From Oscillospiraceae bacterium (GTDB taxonomy: Bacteria > Bacillota > Clostridia > Oscillospirales > Ruminococcaceae), in assembly GCA_902766785.1 (NCBI GenBank), contig CACXEO010000042.1:1-38140 (forward strand): a DNA stretch of 38,140 bases, given 5' to 3'. Shown here piece by piece: positions 15,051 through 22,912 of the stretch (positions are counted from its first letter, which is position 1; every line of letters begins with the position of its first letter). The position numbers were made by a program, and so were the translations under genes. The notes under the pieces were generated by a model that saw nothing but the letters and a program-made list of their open reading frames with translations, was not told the DNA's origin and ran no database searches.

Positions 15051-15752
15051 TCAGCTTACCTTGTCAAACTTTTTTCGCAGCTTTTCTAGGGCTTTTTTCT
15101 CAATCCTACTCACGTAAGAGCGGGATATATCCAGTTTGACGGCAACCTCGCGCTGGGTCAGCGGCTTCTGCCCGCCAATTCCGTAGCGGAGCAGGATGAT
15201 CCGCTGTTCCCGCGGAGAAAGTGTATCCCGGATGTATTTGTGCAGCTGCTGGGTTTTGAACTTCAGGTCGAGGTCATCTATAATGCTGTCGTCCTCGGCA
15301 AAGATATCCATCAGGGTCAGTGCATTCCCGTCTTTGTCGGTGTCAATGGGGTCGTTGATATAAACATCTCCCGCCGTCTTTTTGAGGTTGCGGAAATACA
15401 TGAGGATTTCATTTTCAATACACCTGGAAGCGTAGGTCGCAAAACGGGTGCCCTTTTCATATTTAAAGGTGTTGACAGCCTTGACCAGACCGATGCTTCC
15501 GATTGAGATCAGGTCGTCCTGATCGTTGGAAGAAGCGTAATATTTTTTGATGATGTGGGCGACCAGCCTTAAGTTGTGCTCAATCAGCTCATTGCGCGCG
15601 GCCTTGTCCCCGGCTGCCATTCGTTCAAAGCATTCCTGTTCCCGTTTGGGGGAGAGCGGCTTGGGAAACGAGCCATGGCCTTCTACGTGGAGCGCAAAGT
15701 AGAGCAAATTGGAACAGATTAACGATAACAGCATTGTAAACATAGGTAACAC
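15051..15752 (-). CDS. sigK: RNA polymerase sporulation sigma factor SigK (pro-sigma-K), uninterrupted
   Basis: The product of about 230 residues is a sigma-70 family factor. The N-terminus is hydrophobic (MFTMLLSLICSNLLYFALHV) and fits the pro-sequence that is removed by an intramembrane protease to activate sigma-K. Region 2 follows with NLRLVAHIIKKYY, DDLISIGSIGLVKAV and GTRFATYASRCIENEIL. Region 4 ends with REVAVKLDISRSYVSRIEKKA, the -35-binding helix-turn-helix. It drives late mother-cell genes in sporulation (coat, cortex). The reading frame is intact, with no skin-like element splitting it as in Bacillus subtilis or Clostridioides difficile. The start is either GTG at 15752 or, more likely by analogy, ATG at 15743; GGAAGGA upstream suits the latter better. 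Confidence 0.92.
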   Translation of the reverse strand: MLPMFTMLLSLICSNLLYFALHVEGHGSFPKPLSPKREQECFERMAAGDKAARNELIEHNLRLVAHIIKKYYASSNDQDDLISIGSIGLVKAVNTFKYEKGTRFATYASRCIENEILMYFRNLKKTAGDVYINDPIDTDKDGNALTLMDIFAEDDSIIDDLDLKFKTQQLHKYIRDTLSPREQRIILLRYGIGGQKPLTQREVAVKLDISRSYVSRIEKKALEKLRKKFDKVS

Positions 15753-15765
15753 ATCCTTCCGTTTC

Positions 15766-15775
15766 TAAGTGTATG
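15766..15775 (-). promoter_or_regulatory. Sporulation-type -10 element before sigK
   Basis: On the minus strand CATACACTTA matches the -10 consensus of sigma-E and sigma-K promoters (CATA followed by T/A), placed 14 bp before the first possible start. A clear -35 partner was not found, so this is tentative. Confidence 0.4.
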
Positions 15776-15837
15776 AGGGGAGGGTGTGTTTTTTGTCTGT
15801 CCAGCTTACGGGAAATAAACTCTTCCTGCATCAGCAC

Positions 15838-15877
15838 GCAAAAACGGCTTCGCGGTTTACAGCGAAGCCGTTTTTGC
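15838..15877. terminator. Strong hairpin terminator between the Bce locus and sigK
   Basis: A perfect 16-bp stem (15838-15853 with 15862-15877) with an eight-base loop and A5/T5 in the outer stem. It ends transcription from the small membrane protein gene on the minus strand and isolates sigK. Confidence 0.9.
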
Positions 15878-15893
15878 CCCTTTCGGGAATGGT

Positions 15894-16016
15894 TTATATC
15901 ATGGGAGAAGCCTGGCGTTTTTTAAAGACTGTCCGGTACAGCGCCATAAAGAAGGAGAAAATGATAACGGCTATGGCGGTGAGAGCGAACAGCGTAAAAT
16001 ATAACCCTTTTTTCAT
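15894..16016 (-). CDS. Small single-pass membrane protein of the Bce locus
   Basis: A 40-codon frame starts with ATG at 16016 behind AGAAAGGA at good spacing. The peptide is MKKGLYFTLFALTAIAVIIF, then SFFMALYRTVFKKRQASPMI. It is a lysine-rich N-end, one long hydrophobic helix (about residues 5-27) and a basic cytoplasmic-like tail. It begins 16 bp after the permease stop and ends just before a strong terminator, so it is the last gene of the transporter operon. I do not recognise a family. A regulatory or stabilising subunit of the transporter is a reasonable guess. Confidence 0.7.
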   Translation of the reverse strand: MKKGLYFTLFALTAIAVIIFSFFMALYRTVFKKRQASPMI

Positions 16017-16031
16017 GATAAGTCCTTTCTT

Positions 16032-18050
16032 TTATTCTTGCTCTACAATTTTATAATAAGCTTTGGCAGTCAAGTTGTATACAATGAAGTAGACGACTGC
16101 AAAGAGGAGGATGGAAGCAGCGGTGCAGGCGGCGAAGAGCCAGAGGTTGGTCAAACCAAAGATCAACAGAATCCTTTTGATTACATTGAACGCAACAGCT
16201 ACATGCACAATTGCGACGATTAACGGGAGGAAGAAGACCATGAGAACCTGTTTGTGGATGGTTTTTTTGACCTCTTTTTTGCTTAATCCCACTTTTTGCA
16301 TGATTTCAAACCGGTCGTGGTCGTCATAACCCTCTGAAATCTGCTTGTAATAGATAATCAGGATGGCGGCCATCATAAATAATGTCCCCAGGAAAACCCC
16401 TAAGAAAAGGAAACCGCCGTAGGTGCCGTACCAGTCCTCCCGGATTGCCGCAAGTGAACTGCAGCTTGAATAGGGCAGCTGGCTGCGGACCGCCTCATAC
16501 ATTTCATTAGAAGCGTCGAGAACCGTTTGGTCCTCACCGACGATATTGAAGCCCACGTAGGATGACAGCTCATTGGTCATGCCTGAAATATCTGTGCCGG
16601 GGTAAAACGCCTGCACCATATTTGCAAGGGCGGCTTCATCCTTGACGATTAGAATATATTGGTCGTAATAAGGGTAATCGGTTTTTTCAATGAACGGGAG
16701 ACTTTCCAGTTCCTTGGTAATGTGATAACTGAGACTACCGACTTGAAGGGCGGTTTCCCCATAGGTGCCGGAGTATTTGAAAATCATCACTTCGTTGTCC
16801 GCCAGGGACAGGCTGGTTCCCTCCATTTTGTTGTAATCGCTCAGGGGGATGAACGTGATCTCAGTGTAGGTGTCGTTCCCATAGGCGCTGTCGTCCCCGG
16901 TAAAAAACTCGGTGCCGCGCCGGCCAGCCCGGATGGTAAGCAACCTGTATTCCAGCCGGTCATCAATAGTGATGTCATATTTCGACTGAATCTGGCTGAT
17001 GACCCGGCTTAATTTTTCCTGTCCTTCCTTTACGGTGTAGCCGGTCCCCTCGTCGTTCGTCGAATCGCTGAGGGATACGATAAAATTCCGGGGATAATTT
17101 GCTTCGAGCATATCCTCCTGCCCGATATAGAGGGAGACGGTAGTTGAGACGGTGACTAGCACCATAGTGCTGAGGATACAGATGTTGGCAAGGCCGACCG
17201 CGTTTTGTTTCATCCGGTAGATCATGCCGGAGACCGAAATAAAATTATTCGGCCGGTAATAAAAGGCCTTGTTCTTTTTTAAAAGCTTTAAAACGGCTAT
17301 GCTTCCAGCGGTAAAAAGGCAGTAGGTGCCGATGATTACAGCGAGGACCGCCACAAAAAAGAGGGCGAGCGCGTCCATAGGGGATTCCACCCGTATGGCG
17401 ATTCCATAGCCCAGTCCGAGCGCGATAAAGCCGATGATGGTGAGAACCCACTTGGTTTTGGGCTCCCGTTCGCCGTGTTCACCGCCCCGCAGGAGGGTGA
17501 TGGGGTTCGCCAGCTTGATCTGCCACAGGTTTGACAGCAGGGTGAGAAAAAAGATTACAATAAATAAAACAATTGTAATGACAATAACGTCCGGCGATAT
17601 GGTAAACGCAATGGGCGTTTCAATTTTAAGGAGGGCCAGTAAGGACAGGAACAAGAGCTTTTCAATTAGCATCCCGCCGAGTACGCCGATGGTCAGGCTA
17701 ATAACTGCTGTAAAAATGACTTCAAAAAACAATACTTTTGCAATGTGCTTTTTCTCCATCCCGAGGATGCTGTATAGCCCCAGCTCCTTTTTGCGCCGTT
17801 TGATGAGGAAGCTGTTGGTGTAGAATAAAAGCGCCGTGGCGAAAATACCGATGACAATGACTCCCAGCCTGAACAGTACCTGAACGCTGGCACCGCCGGG
17901 CAGTTCACCCAATCCGGGGTTTTGCGCCAGAGAGAACATGGAATAAAAGGTCACGATTGTAAAAATGCTCGACAGGATGTAGGGAAGGTAGGTTCTTGCG
18001 TTTTTCCGCAGGTTTGAGGCCGCGAGCTTTGGGTAAAACGTGCTATTCAA
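16032..18050 (-). CDS. BceB-like ABC transporter permease (FtsX fold)
   Basis: This 672-residue permease starts with N-S-T-F-Y-P-K-L-A-A-S-N-L-R-K-N, the usual opening of BceB-type proteins. A first helix follows, then a block of helices (about 55-250) with an FtsX-like KKELGLYSILGME segment. A large extracellular domain (about 305-525) comes next, the part that interacts with peptide-antibiotic complexes in characterised members. The C-terminal three helices hold FEIMQKVGLSKKEVKK, the second FtsX coupling loop. It should remove peptide antibiotics or their lipid complexes from the membrane surface. I chose TTG at 18050 because AGGGGGTG lies six bases upstream and it restores the family N-terminus; GTG at 18059 would overlap that site. 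It overlaps bceA by eight bases. Confidence 0.9.
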   Translation of the reverse strand: MNSTFYPKLAASNLRKNARTYLPYILSSIFTIVTFYSMFSLAQNPGLGELPGGASVQVLFRLGVIVIGIFATALLFYTNSFLIKRRKKELGLYSILGMEKKHIAKVLFFEVIFTAVISLTIGVLGGMLIEKLLFLSLLALLKIETPIAFTISPDVIVITIVLFIVIFFLTLLSNLWQIKLANPITLLRGGEHGEREPKTKWVLTIIGFIALGLGYGIAIRVESPMDALALFFVAVLAVIIGTYCLFTAGSIAVLKLLKKNKAFYYRPNNFISVSGMIYRMKQNAVGLANICILSTMVLVTVSTTVSLYIGQEDMLEANYPRNFIVSLSDSTNDEGTGYTVKEGQEKLSRVISQIQSKYDITIDDRLEYRLLTIRAGRRGTEFFTGDDSAYGNDTYTEITFIPLSDYNKMEGTSLSLADNEVMIFKYSGTYGETALQVGSLSYHITKELESLPFIEKTDYPYYDQYILIVKDEAALANMVQAFYPGTDISGMTNELSSYVGFNIVGEDQTVLDASNEMYEAVRSQLPYSSCSSLAAIREDWYGTYGGFLFLGVFLGTLFMMAAILIIYYKQISEGYDDHDRFEIMQKVGLSKKEVKKTIHKQVLMVFFLPLIVAIVHVAVAFNVIKRILLIFGLTNLWLFAACTAASILLFAVVYFIVYNLTAKAYYKIVEQE

Positions 18051-18813
18051 CGCCGGCACCCCCTGTGGTCAGCACCGTGAGCGTGTCTGAAATTTTCTGG
18101 TAAAGCTCGTCGTTCGTCATTCCGCCGCGGTAAATCTGGTGGAACACCTCGCCGTCCTTGATGAATAAAACCCGTCCGGCGTGGCTGGCGGCCATGGTGG
18201 AGTGGGTGACCATAAAAATGGTCTGACCCTCCGCATTGATGTCTGCAAACATCTGGAGCAGATGGGTGGACGCTTTGGAGTCGAGCGCGCCGGTCGGTTC
18301 GTCAGCAAGAATAATCCGCGGATAGGTGATAAGGGCACGAGCTACGGCAACACGCTGCTTCTGGCCGCCGGAAATCTCATAAGGGTATTTTTGCAGGATA
18401 TCGCTGATGCCCAGCTTTTTCGCAAGGGGGATGAGGCGGCTGTTCATCTCCTGGAACTGGGTGCGGGAGAGAACCAAGGGGAGAAAGATATTATCCTGGG
18501 CCGAGAAATTGTCCAAAAGGTTAAAGTCCTGGAAAACGAACCCCAGGTGGTTCCGGCGGAAAGCGGAAAGCTCGCTGTCTTTGATGGCGACAATGTTTTT
18601 CCCTTCAAGCAGCACCTCGCCGCTGGTCGGCTTATCCAGAGAGGCCAGTATATTCAGCAGGGTGGTTTTGCCGGAACCGGATTCGCCCATAATGGCGACG
18701 TATTCACCTTCCTCAACTGAGAAAGAGACGTCTGACAGGGCCTGTACCTTATTTCCCCCAAACCGGGTTGTATAAATTTTTTTAAGATTTCGCACCTCTA
18801 AAAGCGGCATCAT
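18043..18813 (-). CDS. BceA-like ABC transporter ATP-binding protein
   Basis: A 256-residue ATPase with all expected motifs: Walker A GESGSGKTT at 43-51, Q-loop FVFQDFNLL at about 92-100, signature ISGGQKQR at 147-154, Walker B IILADEPTGALD at 167-178, and the switch His in VTHS. It belongs to the LolD/MacB/BceA group and powers the adjacent permease. ATG 18813 or 18810 is the start, since GGAGGA sits just upstream; a TTG at 18825 overlaps that site. The gene is preceded by its own promoter and a BceR-type operator. Confidence 0.94.
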   Translation of the reverse strand: MMPLLEVRNLKKIYTTRFGGNKVQALSDVSFSVEEGEYVAIMGESGSGKTTLLNILASLDKPTSGEVLLEGKNIVAIKDSELSAFRRNHLGFVFQDFNLLDNFSAQDNIFLPLVLSRTQFQEMNSRLIPLAKKLGISDILQKYPYEISGGQKQRVAVARALITYPRIILADEPTGALDSKASTHLLQMFADINAEGQTIFMVTHSTMAASHAGRVLFIKDGEVFHQIYRGGMTNDELYQKISDTLTVLTTGGAGVE

Positions 18814-18844
18814 TATTTCCTCCAATATTTCGTTTACTGTATTC

Positions 18845-18873
18845 AGTATAAACGAGAAGTCCTGCCGTTTCCA
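18845..18873 (-). promoter_or_regulatory. Promoter of the BceAB-like operon
   Basis: On the minus strand TGGAAA (18868-18873) and TATACT (18845-18850) are 17 bp apart, 32 bp before the bceA-like start. The weak -35 is typical of an activator-dependent promoter. Confidence 0.55.
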
Positions 18874-18883
18874 TAGCTTTTGC

Positions 18884-18918
18884 TTACATTTTTAGGACTC
18901 AACCTTACATTTTGGTAA
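18884..18918 (-). promoter_or_regulatory. BceR-type operator with a second half site
   Basis: TTACATTTTGGTAA at 18905-18918 (minus strand TTACC-AAAA-TGTAA) fits the BceR-type motif TnACA-N4-TGTAA with one mismatch. A second TTACATTTT copy begins at 18884, exactly 21 bp (two helical turns) away and about 10 bp upstream of the -35. This is the position expected for an activating response regulator. Confidence 0.6.
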
Positions 18919-18931
18919 GGTTTGCGGGCTT

Positions 18932-18962
18932 AAAAAACGGACGGCGATGCTCCGCCGTCCGT
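18932..18962 (-). terminator. Terminator after the Bce-type histidine kinase gene
   Basis: ACGGACGGCG (18937-18946) and its complement at 18953-18962 form a 10-bp perfect stem. On the minus strand it is followed by a T6 run, so the two-component genes end here and the transporter is transcribed separately. Confidence 0.88.
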
Positions 18963-18992
18963 CTTAATATTCCCACGCCCGCAGGCGGAGGG

Positions 18993-20012
18993 TCATTCAA
19001 TTTCTATTTTGTCCCGTGACAGGTCTATGAATACCTTGGTGCCGTCGCCGGGGCTGGACGCAATCCGGATTGTATGGCCGAGCTTACCTAAAATTTCACG
19101 GCAGAGATAAAGGCCGATCCCAGTCGACTTTTTGTCCATCCGCCCGTTATAGCCGGTAAAACCCCGCTCAAAAATGCGCGGGATGTCTTCAGGATGAATG
19201 CCGATTCCGGTATCTTCAATAATCAGTGTTTTCCGCCCGCCGGGCGCCATCCGGATGGAAACGCTTCCCTTCGGTGTGTATTTTAAAGCGTTTGACAAAA
19301 GCTGTTCCAGCACAAAGACCAGCCACTTTTCATCGGTCAGGACACGGCAGGAAAAATCCTCCAGTTTCAGGGCTATTTTTTTATGGATAAAGACAACCGA
19401 ATATTTTTTGACTGCCTGCCGGACTAGGTCCTCAAGCGGATACTCAGCCAGCGTCAGGTCACTTGACATGCTTTCAAGCCGCAGGTATTGCAGAACCATT
19501 TCAACATATTGTTCAATCTTAAAAAGCTCCTGTTCCAGCTCCGGCACAAACGGAGCCCCCGCCTCGCTCTGCAAAAGAAGCCGCATAGCGGAAATCGGCG
19601 TTTTGATTTGATGCGCCCAGAGGGTGTAATAGTCCACCATTTCAGAATGCCGGCTGTCCGCTTGGGAAACCAGTTCTTTTCTGTCGCTGTACAGGGTGTC
19701 CAATAGATCCCGGTAATCCCGCTCAATTAAATGCCCGGGTTCCGGCAGCCGTTCCAGCGTAACCGAAATGTTGTTGAGAGCATCCCGCAGGAGAACGTGC
19801 TTTTTATAGTACTTTAAAAAGTCATAAGCAACAACGGCGGCAAGAGCGACGAGGGAGAGCAGGGCGGCGTATAAATAGGCCTCCAGGTTGAGCCGGTAGA
19901 GCGCGTAGACTACAAAGAAAATCAGGAGGAAAACGGTATAAGCTATAATGCTCTTCAGCCGGTAACGCAGGTAGGGGAAAAGGATGCGGTAAAGCGGCTC
20001 ATTTTGTTTCAT
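18993..20012 (-). CDS. BceS-like intramembrane-sensing histidine kinase
   Basis: This 339-residue kinase has two transmembrane helices (about 20-40 and 44-64) joined by only a few residues, so there is no extracellular sensor domain, as in BceS-type kinases that read the activity of their partner transporter. His134 in LWAHQIKTPISAMRL is the phosphorylation site. The ATPase domain has N-A-L-K-Y-T-P-K-G (N box), EDTGIGIHPEDIPRIFERGF and STGIGLYLC (G boxes). The start ATG at 20012 has GGGGG upstream at good spacing; ATG 20018 is too close to it. It overlaps the regulator gene by 14 bases, and the pair is one transcript. Confidence 0.92.
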   Translation of the reverse strand: MKQNEPLYRILFPYLRYRLKSIIAYTVFLLIFFVVYALYRLNLEAYLYAALLSLVALAAVVAYDFLKYYKKHVLLRDALNNISVTLERLPEPGHLIERDYRDLLDTLYSDRKELVSQADSRHSEMVDYYTLWAHQIKTPISAMRLLLQSEAGAPFVPELEQELFKIEQYVEMVLQYLRLESMSSDLTLAEYPLEDLVRQAVKKYSVVFIHKKIALKLEDFSCRVLTDEKWLVFVLEQLLSNALKYTPKGSVSIRMAPGGRKTLIIEDTGIGIHPEDIPRIFERGFTGYNGRMDKKSTGIGLYLCREILGKLGHTIRIASSPGDGTKVFIDLSRDKIEIE

Positions 20013-20688
20013 CTTCATCCCCCAGTAAATAGCCGAGGCCCTTTTTGGTCCGGATAAAGTTATTCAGCCCCAGTTCGCTGAGTTTACGGCGCAGCCGAGT
20101 GACGTTGACCGTTAGGGTATTGTCGTCAATAAAACTGTCGTTATCCCAAAGATGCCGCATAATCGCGTCCCGTGAAACCGCTTCTCCCCGGTTTTCAAAC
20201 AGGAGCTGCAAAATTTTAAATTCGTTTTTGGTCAGGTCCATTTTTTCATCCCGGTAAGAAAGGCTGGCGTCCCCCAGGTTTAGAATAACGCCTTGATATT
20301 CCAGGGTGTTCACCTGATTTTGGAACGAGTATGTCCGCCGGAGGAGCGCCTGGATTTTTGCGACTACAACATTGAGATCAAAGGGCTTTGCAATAAAATC
20401 ATCCCCGCCCATGTTGACCGCCATGACGATGTTCATGTTGTCCCCCGCGGAGGAGATGAAAATAATCGGCACCTCAGAGCGCTTGCGAATTTCGGCACAC
20501 CAGTGGTAACCGTTAAAAAAGGGGAGGGTGACGTCCATCAGGACCAGGTGCGGCGCGTATTCGGCTACCTGGACGGCTACTGTCTGAAAATCAGTGACAT
20601 ATTCAGCGTCGAACCCCCAGCCGGATAACCCTTTTTTCAAAAGTTCCGCTATGGTGTAGTCGTCTTCTACAATTAAAATTTTATACAT
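19999..20688 (-). CDS. BceR-like response regulator (OmpR/PhoB family)
   Basis: A 229-residue regulator. The receiver domain has the acidic pair at residues 9-10, the phosphorylated Asp52 in LVLMDVTLP and Lys101 in FIAKPFD. The C-terminal winged helix carries LTKNEFKILQLLFEN and the recognition segment NTLTVNVTRLRRKLSE. It should bind the operator at 18884-18918 and activate the transporter when peptide antibiotics are present. The ATG at 20688 is preceded by GGAG; the upstream extension in the same frame is not translated as far as the ribosome binding sites show. Confidence 0.94.
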   Translation of the reverse strand: MYKILIVEDDYTIAELLKKGLSGWGFDAEYVTDFQTVAVQVAEYAPHLVLMDVTLPFFNGYHWCAEIRKRSEVPIIFISSAGDNMNIVMAVNMGGDDFIAKPFDLNVVVAKIQALLRRTYSFQNQVNTLEYQGVILNLGDASLSYRDEKMDLTKNEFKILQLLFENRGEAVSRDAIMRHLWDNDSFIDDNTLTVNVTRLRRKLSELGLNNFIRTKKGLGYLLGDEDETK

Positions 20689-20725
20689 ACCGTTCTCCGT
20701 TTTGTAAAAGCGTTTTTCTGTCCTT

Positions 20726-20754
20726 AGTATAAGACGTTTTGGCCGTAAAATCAA
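20726..20754 (-). promoter_or_regulatory. Promoter of the two-component genes
   Basis: On the minus strand TTGATT (20749-20754) and TATACT (20726-20731) are 17 bp apart, about 40 bp before the regulator start. Confidence 0.65.
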
Positions 20755-20799
20755 CAGCGATGGAATTGAGGAAAAAACAGCCGCGCAAATAACGTTTTT

Positions 20800-20833
20800 G
20801 AAAAACGGACCGCTTGCCCGTGCGCCGCGGTCC
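20800..20833 (-). terminator. Hairpin with T-run in the gap between pbuG and the two-component genes
   Basis: CGGACCGC and GCGGTCCG form an 8-bp stem with a 12-base loop. On the minus strand it is followed by TTTTTC. It would stop minus-strand transcripts leaving the permease gene, as a second terminator. The rest of 20755-20977 holds no gene. Confidence 0.55.
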
Positions 20834-20920
20834 GGCGGGAACGGTCATGGATTTCTCAAGCTTCCTATGGGAAACGGGTACGGACGGGCGGCAAAGCTTT
20901 GCTACTCAACGGCGGCTTAA

Positions 20921-20952
20921 AAACAAAAAACGCCGCCGCGGTTGCGGCGACG
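20921..20952 (-). terminator. Intrinsic terminator of the purine permease gene
   Basis: CGCCGCCGC (20931-20939) pairs with GCGGCGACG (20944-20952) with one mismatch and a GGTT loop. On the minus strand a T6 run follows directly. Confidence 0.85.
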
Positions 20953-20977
20953 CTTTTATACGGGTCTACGTCTTAGA

Positions 20978-22330
20978 TTAGATGATGCCAAGGGCAGTCA
21001 GCGCGGAAAGGACATACTTAACAAGGAACAGCGCGACAATGACATACATCAGAGGATGAATTTCTTTTGCTTTGCGGGAAGCCAGTTTGACAACCACATA
21101 AGAGATGAAACCAAACGCGAGACCGTCGGTGATGGAATAGAACAACGGCATGCAGATAACTGTCAGGAAGGACGGAATCGCAATTGACATGTCGTGCCAA
21201 TCAACCTCTTTGAGAGCGCTTGCCATCATAATACCAACAACGATCAGGATCGGAGCGGTAGCGGCCGACGGAACAAAGCCGAGAACCGGGGAAAGGAAGA
21301 GGGCAAGGAGGAAACAGAAACCGGTGACGGTAGAAGTCAGGCCGGTTTTACCGCCGGCAGAAATACCTGCGGTGGACTCTACATAGGTGGTTACGGTAGA
21401 AGTACCAATGATTGCGCCTGCGGAAGTCGCAATTGCGTCAGCCAGCATAGCACGTTCAACCTTCGGCAGGTTGCCGTTTTCGTCAAGATAGCCCGCTTTG
21501 TTGGCGGCGCCAATCAGGGTGCCGATGGTGTCGAACATGTCGACAAGCACCAGGGTGATCATAACGGCGATCAGGGAAGCAATCGGGGCGGAGAACAGCT
21601 CGCTAAAGCCGTTAAAGGCCGCGCCGAAAACAGAAAAATCAAGGGTGGGAACCCAGTTCTGCGGCATGGAAACACCCATGGGGATGTTAAAGCAGAACTG
21701 AAGAATACAGCCTACGACAGAGGTGCCGATAATGGAAACAAAAAGCGCGCCCGGGCATTTGACAATAACCAGAACAATGGTCAGAATTAAGCCAAAAAGA
21801 GCGAGCAGGGTGGTAGGGACTGCAAGGGAGCCCATGCCAATAATGGTCCCGGTTTCACTGGAAAGAAGTCCAGCATTGTTAAAACCAATCAATGCAATGA
21901 AGAAACCAATACCAGCTGAAATTGCCTTTTTCAAACTGAGCGGAATGGCATTTACAATTGCCTTGCGAGCTCCTGTAACAGTGAGGAGGATAAAGAAGAT
22001 ACCAGCGATAAATACTGCGGAAAGAGCAGCGGAATAAGAAAGACCCATTCCCAGGCAGAGGGTGTAGGCAAATACAGCATTTAACCCCATCCCTGGCGCC
22101 TGTGCCAGCGGATAGTTTGTCAGCCAGCCGATCAGCCAGGTGCCAAGCGCGGCTGCAAGACAGGTTGCAGTCATGACGGCGATATCCGGCATGCCTACCG
22201 GCGACTCCGCACCGAGAAAGGTTGGGTTGACGAAGATAATGTACGCCATGGTGAAGAAAGTCGTCAAACCAGCGATGATCTCGGTCTTAATGGAAGTGCC
22301 ATTTGCCTGAAGCTTGAACAGTTTTTCCAT
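20978..22330 (-). CDS. pbuG: NCS2 family guanine/hypoxanthine permease
   Basis: A 450-residue membrane permease of the AzgA-like branch of NCS2. Signature segments are G-L-T-T-F-F-T-M-A-Y-I near residue 21, APGMGLNAVFAYT at about 78-90, LVDMFDTIGTLIGAANKAG near 262-280, and GTSTVTTYVESTAGI near 308-322. Members import guanine, hypoxanthine or adenine with protons. The guanine riboswitch in the leader supports a purine substrate and repression by guanine. The start ATG follows AAAAGGAG with good spacing. It forms a single-gene transcript. Confidence 0.94.
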   Translation of the reverse strand: MEKLFKLQANGTSIKTEIIAGLTTFFTMAYIIFVNPTFLGAESPVGMPDIAVMTATCLAAALGTWLIGWLTNYPLAQAPGMGLNAVFAYTLCLGMGLSYSAALSAVFIAGIFFILLTVTGARKAIVNAIPLSLKKAISAGIGFFIALIGFNNAGLLSSETGTIIGMGSLAVPTTLLALFGLILTIVLVIVKCPGALFVSIIGTSVVGCILQFCFNIPMGVSMPQNWVPTLDFSVFGAAFNGFSELFSAPIASLIAVMITLVLVDMFDTIGTLIGAANKAGYLDENGNLPKVERAMLADAIATSAGAIIGTSTVTTYVESTAGISAGGKTGLTSTVTGFCFLLALFLSPVLGFVPSAATAPILIVVGIMMASALKEVDWHDMSIAIPSFLTVICMPLFYSITDGLAFGFISYVVVKLASRKAKEIHPLMYVIVALFLVKYVLSALTALGII

Positions 22331-22399
22331 TTAAGAATTCTCCTTTTAAAAGTTTATATTCCTAAGAGGCATAGTACAAAAACCTCTTTGGTACAAATA

Positions 22400-22428
22400 C
22401 AGGCGGCCGGTTTGTGCCCGGCCGCCTG
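22400..22428. repeat. Perfect GC-rich inverted repeat in the pbuG leader
   Basis: Eleven-base arms (22400-22410 and 22418-22428) pair perfectly around a seven-base loop. It lies between the riboswitch terminator and pbuG. It has no clear T-run and may be a secondary attenuator or transcript-stabilising hairpin. Confidence 0.7.
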
Positions 22429-22477
22429 AAAACAACAAAACCCCTCTTTCCATCACATAAAAGCAGGGTTTTTTGTT
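22429..22477 (-). terminator. Regulated terminator of the guanine riboswitch
   Basis: AACAAAACCCC (22434-22444) pairs with the GGGTTTTTTGTT segment (22466-22477) with a small bulge. On the minus strand it is followed by GTTTT. It follows the aptamer by about a dozen bases, as expected for a ligand-triggered terminator. Confidence 0.7.
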
Positions 22478-22489
22478 TGGCGATTCGAA

Positions 22490-22559
22490 CACTCATAGAA
22501 AAACGGTTACGGCCATTTGGTAGAAACGCCCGCTCCAGATCAGCGGGCTTATATGAGCG
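22490..22559 (-). ncRNA. Guanine-class purine riboswitch
   Basis: Read on the minus strand, P1 is CGCTCATA (22552-22559) with TATGAGTG (22490-22497). The core blocks TATAAG, CTGATCTGG and GTTTCTACC are present, as is the P3 loop CCGTAA. The base that decides the ligand, just before the 3' P1 TATGAG, is C (position 22498 on the opposite strand), which specifies guanine/hypoxanthine rather than adenine. It sits between a sigma-A promoter and the pbuG-type permease. Confidence 0.95.
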
Positions 22560-22591
22560 AGAACGCGATGCTATAAAATAATTACTTTATA

Positions 22592-22620
22592 AGTATGCCA
22601 TGCGTTTTTATTAAAGTCAA
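22592..22620 (-). promoter_or_regulatory. Promoter of the guanine riboswitch/pbuG transcript
   Basis: On the minus strand TTGACT (22615-22620) and CATACT (22592-22597) are 17 bp apart, placing the start about 25 bp before the aptamer. Confidence 0.65.
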
Positions 22621-22826
22621 GATTTGTTTACAAAAAATCTTTATTTTTTCGGCAAAAAATCCGGAAATCAATCGAAGTTTCCTATTATATGTCGCTTTCT
22701 GTTTTTTCGGGTGGAAAAAGAGGCGCTCAGGCACCGATCCGGCACGCAAAATTAATTGCGCAGCAGACTTTTATCCGGCGTATTCATGGTGCGTATTTTT
22801 AAAGCCATGGAAATCCGGCTGAATCC

Positions 22827-22855
22827 TTGACAAAGAAATTCCATTCTTCTATAGT
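22827..22855 (+). promoter_or_regulatory. Promoter of the GH120 gene
   Basis: A perfect TTGACA (22827-22832) and TATAGT (22850-22855) are 17 bp apart. The start would be near 22862, about 50 bp before the TTG start codon. The remaining gap back to 22621 shows no gene. Confidence 0.75.
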
Positions 22856-22912
22856 GGTAATAGAGTGCTTCACACAGCGGCTTTCTTTAAAATAAAAATG
22901 GGGGGGATTTTT

